The notes beneath the pieces were generated by a model, which saw only the letters and a program-made list of their open reading frames with translations, did not search any database and was not told where the DNA came from. The position numbers and the translations under genes are program-made. From CAWJHE01 sp964614855 (GTDB lineage Bacteria > Chloroflexota > Anaerolineae > Anaerolineales > UBA4823), in contig CAZTMX010000051.1 of assembly GCA_964614855.1 (NCBI GenBank), positions 1 through 15,992 of the forward strand: DNA of 15,992 nt, given 5' to 3'. Of this stretch, positions 1-8,046 are shown in pieces (position 1 is the first letter of the stretch; every line of letters starts with the position of its first letter).

Positions 1-56
1 AGGCTGGTTAAGACGATCAATATTAAAATCTTGGGAAAGGTTTTTTGCAATTTCAT
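1..56 (-). CDS. Possible start of an unidentified exported or membrane protein (partial, runs off the left edge)
   Basis: Only 18 codons are visible, so the product cannot be identified. From an ATG at 56-54 the minus strand reads MKLQKTFPKILILIVLTS, a basic start followed by a hydrophobic run, as in a signal peptide or an N-terminal membrane anchor. An AGGAG Shine-Dalgarno sequence lies at 69-65, with an ideal 8-nt spacing to this ATG. A plausible promoter lies further upstream at 147-119, beyond the nuo terminator, so this would be an independent transcription unit. A competing frame on the same strand (ATG at 81 or 72, reading MLKMRSTWNEIAKNLS and on) is also open to the window edge but has no ribosome-binding site. 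I favour the first frame because of its start signal and peptide character, but 18 codons are weak evidence. Confidence 0.4.
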   Translation of the reverse strand, partial: MKLQKTFPKILILIVLTS

Positions 57-118
57 TCCAGGTACTCCTCATTTTGAGCATGATGCGCCCAAATTTATCT
101 CTATTTGACAACCCTCCG

Positions 119-147
119 ATTATGCCATCTTTTCACAACCATCGCAA
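119..147 (-). promoter_or_regulatory. Putative sigma-70-type promoter for the gene at the left edge
   Basis: On the minus strand a -35-like TTGCGA (147-142) is followed by exactly 17 nt and a -10-like CATAAT (124-119), matching the consensus at 4 of 6 and 5 of 6 positions. It sits just downstream of the nuo terminator and would give a leader of roughly 55 nt before the ATG at 56. The position between a terminator and a start with a good Shine-Dalgarno sequence supports it. This is a pattern match only. Confidence 0.4.
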
Positions 148-164
148 GGTGCGTTTGGTGAGTC

Positions 165-202
165 TTATTTAATCAAAATACCCCCGGATTGGCTCCGGGG
201 GT
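165..202 (-). terminator. Intrinsic (rho-independent) terminator of the nuo operon
   Basis: A perfect 9-bp inverted repeat (180-188 with 194-202, arms ACCCCCGGA and TCCGGGGGT on the plus strand, 5-nt loop) is very GC-rich. In the minus-strand direction it is followed at once by TATTTTGATTAAAT, a T-rich tail. It begins 22 nt after the nuoN stop codon. The plus-strand side has no T tract, so it acts on leftward transcription and should end the nuo message. Confidence 0.85.
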
Positions 203-224
203 GAGGTCAAACGGTCTTAAAAAC

Positions 225-1694
225 CTAAAACAATTTCAATACTGCGTTTGTTGCCCAGCCAATTAAGGGTGCGGAGAATATGCTCAATACCACTACGCCA
301 ATGGCTGTCGCATAGGCGGTGAAAACCAGCCAGCGTTCCTTGCGCACCTGGGGCTCGCCATCACGCATGTACATGACCACCACCACGCGCAAGTAGTAGT
401 AAGCCGATACCAATGAAGTGAGCACACCAAGCAGCGCCAGGCCCAGGTAGCCGCCCTCCACCACCGTGCGGAAGAGATAAAACTTACCCAGAAAACCCAA
501 GGTGGGCGGCACACCGGTAAATGACAACATGGCTACGGTCATGACAGCTGCCAGAGCCGGGTGTGTGCGCCCCAAACCGGCAAAACCATCGATGGAATTG
601 CCTTCATAACGATCGTAATCGGGGGACTTCCGCTCAACGGCAATCACCACAGCCCAGGCCGCAAAGTTCGTAAAGGCATAGGCAGCCAGGTAGAAAAGCG
701 CCGATGCGACCGAATTGGCGGTGACATCTTGCTGGCCAAAGGGAACAAGGGCCATCAGGATATACCCGGCGTGGGCGATGCTGGAATATGCCAGCAGGCG
801 CTTGATATTCTTCTGGGCGATCGCCACCACATTCCCCAACACCATGGTGAACGCCGCCAGCCCCCATAAGACCGGTGCAATATCTGCTGCCAGCACCGGG
901 AAAGCCAGGACAAACACACGCAGCAGTGCAGCAAAACCAGCCACCTTGGCGCCGACAGCCATAAAGGCAGTCACTGAAGACGGTGCGCCGTGATACACAT
1001 CCGGGGTCCACATATGGAAAGGAACCACAGCCACCTTGAAACCCAGCCCGACCAGCACCAGCGCTGCGCCAAACAGGAGCAGCGTGGTATCCGCCGCCCC
1101 ACTGGCGATCGCAGCTACAATTGCGCTTATCCCGGTGGCGCCGGTGGCACCAAATACCAGAGCGGTGCCAAAAAGGACAAACCCAGATGAGAAAGCCCCC
1201 AAGAGGAAATACTTCATGGCGGCTTCTGATGAAACCAACTTGGGAATGGCGATGCCCGCCAGGACATAGAGCGGAATGGAAAGCAGTTCCAGCGCCAGGA
1301 AGATCACGATCAGGTCAGCACTGAGGCTCATCAGCATCATCCCCAGCAGGGAAAAGAGCAGCAGGGTGTAATACTCTCCACGCTCAAAATCCATACGTTT
1401 GAGGTAATCATACGCCAATGCAATCCCCGCCAGACCGCTGACCAGCAAGACGATGTTCAGATAGTTGGCGAAATCATCAGCTTGCACCATCCCGCCAAAC
1501 CCAGAAACCGGTTTGCCGATGCGGGCGATGACAAAACCCAGGGTGACAAGCAGCCCCAGCGCCGCAAGGGCAGCTGTAAGCCCCTTGCGATCCTTGGGAA
1601 TAAACAGGTCAACCAACACCAGCGCGCAAACCCAAACCGTCAGGACAATCAGCGGGAGGATCGCTTCCAGAGAGACAAAGATATCTACAGGCAT
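225..1694 (-). CDS. nuoN: NADH-quinone oxidoreductase subunit N (antiporter-like membrane subunit)
   Basis: NuoN is one of the three Mrp-antiporter-like proton channels of the complex I membrane arm, the one next to NuoK. The 489-residue protein is almost wholly hydrophobic, with about 14 membrane segments, the usual family size. Key charged residues are in place: E136 in LALELL on TM5, K220 in GFKVAVVPFH on TM7, K250 on TM8, and K404 in GFLGKF on TM12, which correspond to the functional Glu and Lys residues of E. coli NuoN. KRLLAYSSIAHAGY (298-311) is a family signature. The ATG at 1694 has GGAG 6 nt upstream. It is the last gene of the operon, 60 nt after nuoM, with the terminator 22 nt beyond its stop. 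The identification is secure. Confidence 0.96.
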   Translation of the reverse strand: MPVDIFVSLEAILPLIVLTVWVCALVLVDLFIPKDRKGLTAALAALGLLVTLGFVIARIGKPVSGFGGMVQADDFANYLNIVLLVSGLAGIALAYDYLKRMDFERGEYYTLLLFSLLGMMLMSLSADLIVIFLALELLSIPLYVLAGIAIPKLVSSEAAMKYFLLGAFSSGFVLFGTALVFGATGATGISAIVAAIASGAADTTLLLFGAALVLVGLGFKVAVVPFHMWTPDVYHGAPSSVTAFMAVGAKVAGFAALLRVFVLAFPVLAADIAPVLWGLAAFTMVLGNVVAIAQKNIKRLLAYSSIAHAGYILMALVPFGQQDVTANSVASALFYLAAYAFTNFAAWAVVIAVERKSPDYDRYEGNSIDGFAGLGRTHPALAAVMTVAMLSFTGVPPTLGFLGKFYLFRTVVEGGYLGLALLGVLTSLVSAYYYLRVVVVMYMRDGEPQVRKERWLVFTAYATAIGVVVLSIFSAPLIGWATNAVLKLF

Positions 1695-1754
1695 AATACA
1701 CTCCAGATGCGCCAGGATTTATCATTCCATCCCAGCGCTTGACTCCAGATCAGA

Positions 1755-3278
1755 TCAGGGTATGCCAGCTATTGCAGCGGTTTGTATTGCCGCCACGAGT
1801 TGGTCCACGGCTGGCGCCATCAAAGCAAAGAACGGTTTTGGATAAAGACCAATCCAGAAAATCAAGACGAGAAGCGGAACCAGTGTGAGTACCTCGCGCC
1901 AGTTCAAATCTTTCAGATTGCGGTTCTCATCTTTTGTAACCGGACCAAGGAATAGCTTTTGGAACATATACAGGATATAGACTGCCGCCAGGATCACACC
2001 GATGGCAGCCAGCCCGGCAAACCAAACCGAACCCAAAGCCCCACCCGGCTGGCCAGCGCCCCAGGCGCCGAGCAAGATGGCAAATTCACCCACAAAGCCG
2101 TTCAAACCCGGCAAGCCCATGGAAGAGAGGGCGACGATCAGGGTCAGGGTGCCGTAAACCGGCATCACCTTCCATAGACCGCCGAAAGCATCCATCTCCC
2201 GGGTGTGCCGGCGCTCATAGATCATACCGACGATAAGGAACAAGGCGCCTGTGCTCAAGCCGTGGTTGATCATTTGCAGAATACCACCTTGAATACCCTG
2301 TGAATTCAAAGCAAACAAACCCAACATCACAAAACCCAGGTGGCTTACGGAGGAATAAGCAACCAGTTTCTTTACATCTTTTTGTGCATAGGACACAATC
2401 GCACCGTAGATGATCCCGATGACAGCCAACCCCGCCATCCAGGGCGCCAACTGAATGGCAGCCTTGGGGAAGAGAGGCAGGTTAAAGCGCAGGAAACCAT
2501 ATGTGCCCATTTTTAGCAGAACACCCGCCAGGATGACCGAACCCGCTGTTGGCGCTTCCACATGGGCATCTGGCAGCCAGGAATGCAGCGGCCACATAGG
2601 CACTTTGATGGCAAAGGCTGCTGCAAAGGCCAGGAAAAGCCAGAATTGCAGGTTAGCCGGGATCCCGCCGGCAGCAATTAATTCGGGCATGGAGAAGGTG
2701 CCCTGCTGGATACCCAGCCACAGGATCGCCAGCAGCATCAAAATCGAACCTGCCATGGTGTACAGGAAGAACTTGATGGCGGCATACATGCGCCGCTGCC
2801 CGCCCCAAATACCGATCAAGAAATACATCGGCACCAGGGTGAATTCCCAGAAGACATAGAACAGGAACAAATCCTGCGCCAGGAATACCCCGGTCATACC
2901 CACTTCCAGCAGCAGGAAGAAGAGCATGAAATCTTTGACCCGGTCTTCCACAGCGGTCCATGTCGAAAGGATCGAGATAGGCGTCAGGAAGGTGGTCAAG
3001 AGTACCAGCAAGATGCTTAACCCATCTACGCCCAGGTGGTAAGAAATATTCCAATCCGCCACCTGGATCCAGGGCTGGTTGATCACCAACTGTAAGCCTG
3101 GGTCAGAAGGCTTGAATTGCATCAGGACTGCAAGCGAAATTCCAAACGTGATCAAAGAAGTGATCAACGCCACCCAGCGAGCGGTATTTTTTTGTTCCGC
3201 CCGCAAGAAGAGCATCACCAGCGCCCCCAACAGGGGGAAGAAGGTGACCAGGGTCAAAGGGTGTAGAAGATAGTTCAT
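1755..3278 (-). CDS. nuoM: NADH-quinone oxidoreductase subunit M (antiporter-like membrane subunit)
   Basis: NuoM is the middle antiporter-like proton channel, between NuoL and NuoN in the membrane arm. The 507-residue protein has about 14 membrane helices. Visible functional residues are E145 in FWEFTLVP (TM5), K225 in AIKVPMWPLH (TM7), K256 in LLKMGTYG (TM8), H339 in INHG, and E398 in GFVGEF (TM12), where NuoM carries Glu while NuoN and NuoL carry Lys. The LHSWLPDAHVEAPTAGS stretch (231-247) is diagnostic of this family. The ATG at 3278 has a GGAGG ribosome-binding site 7 nt upstream. The 85-nt gap after nuoL holds no convincing gene; a 15-codon reading frame there (3322-3275) overlaps the nuoM start but has no ribosome-binding site. 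Confidence 0.96.
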   Translation of the reverse strand: MNYLLHPLTLVTFFPLLGALVMLFLRAEQKNTARWVALITSLITFGISLAVLMQFKPSDPGLQLVINQPWIQVADWNISYHLGVDGLSILLVLLTTFLTPISILSTWTAVEDRVKDFMLFFLLLEVGMTGVFLAQDLFLFYVFWEFTLVPMYFLIGIWGGQRRMYAAIKFFLYTMAGSILMLLAILWLGIQQGTFSMPELIAAGGIPANLQFWLFLAFAAAFAIKVPMWPLHSWLPDAHVEAPTAGSVILAGVLLKMGTYGFLRFNLPLFPKAAIQLAPWMAGLAVIGIIYGAIVSYAQKDVKKLVAYSSVSHLGFVMLGLFALNSQGIQGGILQMINHGLSTGALFLIVGMIYERRHTREMDAFGGLWKVMPVYGTLTLIVALSSMGLPGLNGFVGEFAILLGAWGAGQPGGALGSVWFAGLAAIGVILAAVYILYMFQKLFLGPVTKDENRNLKDLNWREVLTLVPLLVLIFWIGLYPKPFFALMAPAVDQLVAAIQTAAIAGIP

Positions 3279-3363
3279 AACTTTTCCTCCGCCGGCTTTT
3301 TGATTCCCGAATTTTTATCCATACAGGGTCAGGAACCAAGCACAAAGGCCTTTCTTTTTAGTT

Positions 3364-5502
3364 TTAGCGTAGGGCCAAGTATCCCAAAATGATGACCACG
3401 CCCACAAAAATTGATAATGCATAATTCCGTACATAACCGGTTTCCAGCTTGCGGAAAGCCCCGGCCATATTCTTGGCGGCATCGCCCAGTCCGTTCGCGA
3501 TAGCGTCAATACCACCCAGGTCGACGCGCACAGCCAGCACGCGCGCCAGAAGGCGAAAACCACCGGCAATGACCACATCGTGGAACCAGTCATGCCAGAA
3601 ACGCCAATCGATCACATCCGCCATAAAGCGGGAGAGGGCGACATACGGGTTGAGGATGACCTCCCAATACAGCTCGTCCACATACCATTTGTTTTTCAAC
3701 ACTGTGAAGAACGGTCCAAGGAAAGCCCGCAACGGGTCATCCGGACGCCTGGCTGCCGGCGTAAGCAAGAATTCTTCGTAACGCTTCGGTCTGTAAACCA
3801 ACCAGGCCAGGAAGATCGCCAGGAGCGCCAGCCCAGTGCTGATGCCTGCCACCAGGAGATTAAACTCTCCTTCGTGGATATGCTCAATCGTGTGCTCCAG
3901 CCATTTGGTGAAGGTGTGCAGCCCGGGCAGGTTCAGCGCACCGCCAAAAACCGATAATGCAGCCAGCACCATCAGCGGCACGGTCATCACTGCCGGGCTT
4001 TCTTCTGCATGCTCTGCAGCCGGGCTGCGGGGCTTGCCAAAGAAGACCATCAAAATCTGGCGTCCCATGTAGAAAGCCGTCAGAAAGGCAGCCGCAGTCA
4101 GCAAGCCGTAAGCTGTCGGGTTGAGCATGCTGGCTTCTGCCAGGATTTCATCCTTTGACCAGAAACCCGCAAACACCGGTATGCCCGCCAGGGCGACTGC
4201 GCCGATCAGGTACACCCAGAAGGTGACCTTCATGCGGTCCTTCACACCGCCCATATTGCGCATGTCTTGCGGGTCTAAATCGTGTCCCTGGCCTTTGACC
4301 AGTTTCTTCAGCCGCGCATCGTGTAGCACATGGTGGTGGCCGCGTTCCAGCCCCTGGATCACCGAACCGGCTGAAAGGAACAACAAAGCTTTGAAGAAGG
4401 CATGGGTTACCAGGTGGAACATCCCTGCAACAAAAGCGCCCATCCCGACCGCGGCAACCATAAAGCCCAGTTGGCTGATGGTTGAATACGCCAGAACTTT
4501 CTTGATATCAAATTGCGCTACCGCGATCGTAGCAGCAAACAGCGCAGTGATCGCGCCTACCATCGCCACCGTGTTTTGCGCCTGCGGTACTTCGAAATAC
4601 AGCGCATTGGAGCGCGCCACCAGGTAGACGCCTGCGGTAACCATGGTCGCAGCATGGATCAAGGCTGAAACAGGAGTGGGGCCAGCCATCGCATCCGGCA
4701 GCCAGACAAACAGGGGGATTTGCGCAGATTTTCCCGCCACACCCAACAGCATGAATAACGTGATCGCCAGGATAGCCCCCGGCATGACGGCAGCTACTTC
4801 GGGTGCGCGCTCAAACACCGTTTTGAATTCAAAGGAACCGAAAGCCCAGAACATGGTGAAAGCCGCGATCAGGAAGCCAAAATCGCCAATACGGTTGGTG
4901 ATAAAGGCTTTTTTGGCTGCCAGGGCGTTGCCAATCCCATCTTTGCCCTTGTCGTACCAAAAACCGATCAACAGGAAGGAACATAAACCCACACCTTCCC
5001 AGCCGACAAATAACATCAAGTAGTTATCGCTGCTGACCAGGATCATCATCATGGCGATAAACAGGTTCATAAACACAAAGAAACGGCGGTAACGGCTGGG
5101 ATCGCCGTTGTGGCGTACATCTTCGTGCATATAACCGATGGCGTAGATGTGAATGAGGGTACCCACGCCAGCCACAACCAACATCATGGTTGTCGAGAGA
5201 GTATCCACCTGGAAAGCCCAACGCAACTGCAGCTCTCCAATCGTGATCCAATCGGCGATTGGCACAACCATGCCTTCAGGGTGCCCCATCAGGGAAACAG
5301 CCTGGAGTACCGCCACCACGAAAGACAAACCGGCTGCAATACTGGCAATCCAGCCAACTGCTTTTTCGCCTGCCGGGCCAGTATTCAGCAATCGCCCGCC
5401 AATAATGATGTTGGTCAGCAGACCGATAACCGGAAAGGCGACAATCCAGGGGACAAGGTAAAAAAACTGCGGACCGCTAGAGACAGCTTCACTAAAAAAC
5501 AT
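3364..5502 (-). CDS. nuoL: NADH-quinone oxidoreductase subunit L (distal antiporter-like subunit with lateral helix)
   Basis: NuoL is the distal proton channel of the membrane arm; its C-terminal amphipathic helix runs along NuoM and NuoN. The 712-residue protein carries the expected E169 (FVGWEG), K258 (VAGKSAQ), H283 (LIHAA), H367/K371 (THAFFKA) and K450-D451 (FWSKDEI). It is about 100 residues longer than E. coli NuoL (613). Part of the excess is a polar, His-rich loop around 387-419 (from GHHHVLHDA to MRNMGG); more lies between 490 and 600, ahead of the lateral-helix region and the final membrane segment (about 692-711). Such longer forms are common outside the Proteobacteria. The ATG at 5502 follows the nuoK stop by 6 nt, with a weak AAGGGA upstream, so translation is probably coupled to nuoK. 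Confidence 0.96.
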   Translation of the reverse strand: MFFSEAVSSGPQFFYLVPWIVAFPVIGLLTNIIIGGRLLNTGPAGEKAVGWIASIAAGLSFVVAVLQAVSLMGHPEGMVVPIADWITIGELQLRWAFQVDTLSTTMMLVVAGVGTLIHIYAIGYMHEDVRHNGDPSRYRRFFVFMNLFIAMMMILVSSDNYLMLFVGWEGVGLCSFLLIGFWYDKGKDGIGNALAAKKAFITNRIGDFGFLIAAFTMFWAFGSFEFKTVFERAPEVAAVMPGAILAITLFMLLGVAGKSAQIPLFVWLPDAMAGPTPVSALIHAATMVTAGVYLVARSNALYFEVPQAQNTVAMVGAITALFAATIAVAQFDIKKVLAYSTISQLGFMVAAVGMGAFVAGMFHLVTHAFFKALLFLSAGSVIQGLERGHHHVLHDARLKKLVKGQGHDLDPQDMRNMGGVKDRMKVTFWVYLIGAVALAGIPVFAGFWSKDEILAEASMLNPTAYGLLTAAAFLTAFYMGRQILMVFFGKPRSPAAEHAEESPAVMTVPLMVLAALSVFGGALNLPGLHTFTKWLEHTIEHIHEGEFNLLVAGISTGLALLAIFLAWLVYRPKRYEEFLLTPAARRPDDPLRAFLGPFFTVLKNKWYVDELYWEVILNPYVALSRFMADVIDWRFWHDWFHDVVIAGGFRLLARVLAVRVDLGGIDAIANGLGDAAKNMAGAFRKLETGYVRNYALSIFVGVVIILGYLALR

Positions 5503-5508
5503 AAGCTT

Positions 5509-5811
5509 TTATCCCTTCAAGCTGTTCATTTGATCGACATCGATGTTTTGCCTGGTCTGGAAAATAGCCACAATCAACGCCAGGCCCACCGCCACTTCCG
5601 CTGCAGCGACCGCCATCACAAAAAAGACAAATATCTGACCGCTCAGCGTTTCATATAACCTGGCAAAAGCCACAAACGCCAGGTTGGCTGCGTTTAACAT
5701 CAATTCGATAGACATAAAAATAACAATTGCATTGCGCCGGATCAGCACACCCAAAACACCGATCACAAACAGGATGACTGATAACCCCAGGTAATAATGA
5801 ACAGGTAGCAT
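5509..5811 (-). CDS. nuoK: NADH-quinone oxidoreductase subunit K
   Basis: This is a small three-helix membrane subunit, related to MrpC, that carries part of the hydrophilic axis of complex I. With the ATG at 5811 it is 100 residues, the usual family length. The two essential membrane glutamates fall at E36 (MSIELMLN) and E72 (AAAEVAVG), the same positions as in E. coli. The frame stays open 10 codons further upstream (to 5841), but GGAGG at 7 nt from the 5811 ATG decides the shorter start. It lies 36 nt after nuoJ and 6 nt before nuoL. Confidence 0.96.
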   Translation of the reverse strand: MLPVHYYLGLSVILFVIGVLGVLIRRNAIVIFMSIELMLNAANLAFVAFARLYETLSGQIFVFFVMAVAAAEVAVGLALIVAIFQTRQNIDVDQMNSLKG

Positions 5812-5847
5812 CGTTTTCCTCCACCGCGCCTGATGGCTCAAGCCAGC

Positions 5848-6360
5848 CTAAGCATCACTGCGCTTGCTTTTGCTAAGCACAATCGCGCCAATCATCGCAA
5901 CCAACAACAACACAGAGATCACTTCAAAGGGCAGCAAATACGTGCTGAATAAGGTTTCGCCTACCGCTGCGGGTGTACCAAACCCGGGCTGCACATCTCC
6001 GGCGGTTGGCAGCGCTCCGGGTCGCACAAACAGGATATACACCGCTTCCACCAACAGGATGGCGGCCAGTCCAAATGAGACTGGCTGCTGCCAGGTGAGG
6101 GTGTGTTCCTGGCGCAGTACATCTGTACCCAGCAACATGATGACAAACAGGAACAAAACCATGATGGCGCCAGCATAGACGGCAATTTGCGCAAGGGCGA
6201 TAAAAGGCGCCCCCAATAGCAAGTAGAAAACTGCTACCGTGACAAAATTAATCACCAGGTTCAACGCAGAGTATATAGCTACTTTGCTCAGCAGCATCCC
6301 CAAAGCAGATCCTACCGCAACAATTGCCAAACCAAAAAACAAGATGTAATCAGAAACCAT
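5848..6360 (-). CDS. nuoJ: NADH-quinone oxidoreductase subunit J
   Basis: NuoJ is a membrane subunit beside NuoA, NuoK and NuoH; in known complex I structures its third helix contains a pi-bulge that changes during turnover. The 170-residue protein has five hydrophobic segments. The conserved third helix (about 57-78, AQIAVYAGAIMVLFLF) includes Y62, and the last helix begins with PFEVISVLLL (144-153) with E146. An upstream in-frame TTG (6366) is possible, but the ATG at 6360 has GGAG 7 nt before it. That GGAG sits at a small hairpin loop (6363-6377). An 89-nt gap separates it from nuoI; apart from the hairpin I see nothing certain in it. Confidence 0.95.
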   Translation of the reverse strand: MVSDYILFFGLAIVAVGSALGMLLSKVAIYSALNLVINFVTVAVFYLLLGAPFIALAQIAVYAGAIMVLFLFVIMLLGTDVLRQEHTLTWQQPVSFGLAAILLVEAVYILFVRPGALPTAGDVQPGFGTPAAVGETLFSTYLLPFEVISVLLLVAMIGAIVLSKSKRSDA

Positions 6361-6362
6361 AG

Positions 6363-6377
6363 GCAAACTCCGTTTGC
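6363..6377 (-). promoter_or_regulatory. Small hairpin holding the nuoJ ribosome-binding site
   Basis: On the minus strand GCAAAC (6377-6372), a GGA loop and GTTTGC (6368-6363) form a 6-bp perfect stem ending 2 nt before the nuoJ ATG. The nuoJ Shine-Dalgarno GGAG is made of the loop plus the first base of the distal arm. The upstream flank is A-rich (AAAAAAT). The hairpin could tune nuoJ translation, or could be chance. A triloop on a 6-bp stem is only modestly stable. Confidence 0.3.
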
Positions 6378-6449
6378 ATTTTTTGCTGCTTGCCTCTCCA
6401 CCAGAATGGCTGGTTCACCAGGCTGCAGGCAGCATTTGCTTTTTCCTTG

Positions 6450-6956
6450 CTAATCCACCGAATCCTGCATCAACGGTACAGATCGGGTGAAGACACCCGG
6501 CTCCACGGTTTGTGGGGTTGGTTTTACACCCGGCGGCACAGGCAGTAAGAGCATTTCTTTTGTGTAAATCGACTGGCGGCGGTCTGTAAAGGAAAGCTCG
6601 TAATTATCACCCAGGATAATGGCTTCGGTCGGGCAGGCATCCTCACAATAACCGCAAAAGATACAGCGCATCATATTGATTTCGTACACACTGGCGTAGC
6701 GTTCACCGGGTGAATAACGCTCTTCATCCGTATTCTCTGCTGCTTCCACAAAAATCGCATCCGCAGGACAGGCTGCTGCGCACAAAGAACAACCGATACA
6801 TTTTTCCAGACCGTTGTCATAGCGGTGCAGCTCATGGCGGCCTTTAAATCGCTGCTTTACCGGGCGTTTGTGTTCCGGGTACTGTGTGGTGACCGGCTTT
6901 GTAAACATCGCGCGCAAAGTGGTGAATAAACCACGTGCAAGCTCTTTAGCAAACAT
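6450..6956 (-). CDS. nuoI: NADH-quinone oxidoreductase subunit I (8Fe ferredoxin-like)
   Basis: NuoI carries the tetranuclear clusters N6a and N6b, which pass electrons from NuoG towards NuoB. The 168-residue protein shows two complete CxxCxxCxxxCP motifs: C53, C56, C59, C63 (CIGCSLCAAACP) and C98, C101, C104, C108 (CIFCGYCEDACP). In the ferredoxin fold the last Cys of each motif serves the other cluster. The N-terminus (ELARGLFTTLRAMF) fits the amphipathic segment that lies on the membrane. The ATG at 6956 has GGAGG 6 nt upstream. It follows nuoH by 47 nt. Confidence 0.96.
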   Translation of the reverse strand: MFAKELARGLFTTLRAMFTKPVTTQYPEHKRPVKQRFKGRHELHRYDNGLEKCIGCSLCAAACPADAIFVEAAENTDEERYSPGERYASVYEINMMRCIFCGYCEDACPTEAIILGDNYELSFTDRRQSIYTKEMLLLPVPPGVKPTPQTVEPGVFTRSVPLMQDSVD

Positions 6957-7003
6957 TCCCTACCTCCAAGTCCATGTTTCTCGTTGTCATCGCAGATCTA
7001 CCA

Positions 7004-8023
7004 TTAACCAAACAAAGTCGGGAAGAAGATCATGAGCGCTGCAGTTAAGAATACATTCAATAAAGCCAGGGGCAGCAACACCTTCCAACCAAAAGCCATC
7101 AGGCGGTCGTAACGAAAACGCGGCAATGTCGCCCGCACCCAGATCATGCCGAAAAGCAAGATCATGATTTTGATAAACAGGTAAAGCGGCCCCAGCCAGG
7201 GAAGAGCATCCACAAACGGCCCGCGGTACCCACCCAGGAAAAGCGTGGCGGCAAAACCACTGACCGCAATCATCTTGATATATTCCGCCATATAAAACAG
7301 GGCAAATTTCATCCCGGAATATTCCACGTGATAGCCCGCAGTAAGCTCCTGTTCGGCTTCAGGCATATCGAAGGGGGCGCGGTTGACTTCCGCCAGCGAG
7401 GCAATCAAGTATAAGAGAAATCCGATGGGTTGGAAAATGATAAACCAACCAATTTTTGCCTGCATCTCAACAATATTATTCAGGCTCATCGAGCCTGCCA
7501 GCAGGATCGGACCGATAAACGAAAGCCCCAGGGTCAGCTCGTAGCTGATCATCTGGGCGGAAGAACGCAAACCGCCCATCAAGGCATATTTATTGTTGGA
7601 AGCCCAACCAGCCAAGATAATCCCATAGATAGAGATAGATGTGACGGCGGTGATATACAAAACACCCACATTGATATTGCCGGCTAATGAAAGCTCAATC
7701 TCGCGCCCAAACATCGTCACTGTGCCGCCAAAAGGCAAAACAGCCATGATGATCAACGCAGGAATTACGGTGATAACCGGCGCTACGAGGAAGATCCAAA
7801 AATCCGCTTTGGCAGGTACCAGTTCTTCCTTGAATATGAGTTTTATACCGTCCGCAACCGGCTGCAGCCAGCCGCCCGGACCAGCTCGGTTTGGACCCAC
7901 CCTTACCTGGATGCGGGCAAGCGCTTTTCGTTCATAAAAAGTAAGGTAAGCGAAGCCCGTGATCGCAATCAAGAGCACCACAATTGCTTTTATGAGCCAT
8001 TCCAGCCAAAGTGCAATATCCAT
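7004..8023 (-). CDS. nuoH: NADH-quinone oxidoreductase subunit H (quinone-site membrane subunit)
   Basis: NuoH anchors the peripheral arm and, with NuoB and NuoD, forms the ubiquinone or menaquinone chamber and the start of the proton path (the E-channel). With the ATG at 8023 it is 339 residues with about 8 hydrophobic segments. Family signatures are VGPNRAGPGGWLQPVADGIK (42-61) and AEVNRAPFDMPEAEQEL (211-227), with acidic residues E212, D219, E222, E224 and E226, and E162 in ISYELTLG. Two ATGs are possible, at 8029 and 8023. GAGGA touches the first and lies 6 nt from the second, so the second is preferred. It starts 23 nt after the nuoG stop. Confidence 0.96.
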   Translation of the reverse strand: MDIALWLEWLIKAIVVLLIAITGFAYLTFYERKALARIQVRVGPNRAGPGGWLQPVADGIKLIFKEELVPAKADFWIFLVAPVITVIPALIIMAVLPFGGTVTMFGREIELSLAGNINVGVLYITAVTSISIYGIILAGWASNNKYALMGGLRSSAQMISYELTLGLSFIGPILLAGSMSLNNIVEMQAKIGWFIIFQPIGFLLYLIASLAEVNRAPFDMPEAEQELTAGYHVEYSGMKFALFYMAEYIKMIAVSGFAATLFLGGYRGPFVDALPWLGPLYLFIKIMILLFGMIWVRATLPRFRYDRLMAFGWKVLLPLALLNVFLTAALMIFFPTLFG

Positions 8024-8046
8024 AATCATTCCTCAAATGACAAACA

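Noticed and set aside
105..110. A perfect TTGACA on the plus strand, as the -35 box of a rightward promoter.
   Set aside because: No -10 box lies at 16-18 nt (TCTTTT is found there), and no plus-strand gene follows.
3275..3322. A 15-codon reading frame (MDKNSGIKKPAEEKL) in the nuoL-nuoM gap whose stop overlaps the nuoM ATG (ATGA arrangement), like a leader peptide.
   Set aside because: There is no ribosome-binding site before its ATG, and nuoM has its own strong GGAGG. A frame this short arises easily by chance.
6363..6384. A hairpin followed by ATTTTTT on the plus strand, resembling a rightward terminator.
   Set aside because: There is no plus-strand transcription unit here, and the stem is short; the structure is more relevant to the minus-strand nuoJ leader.
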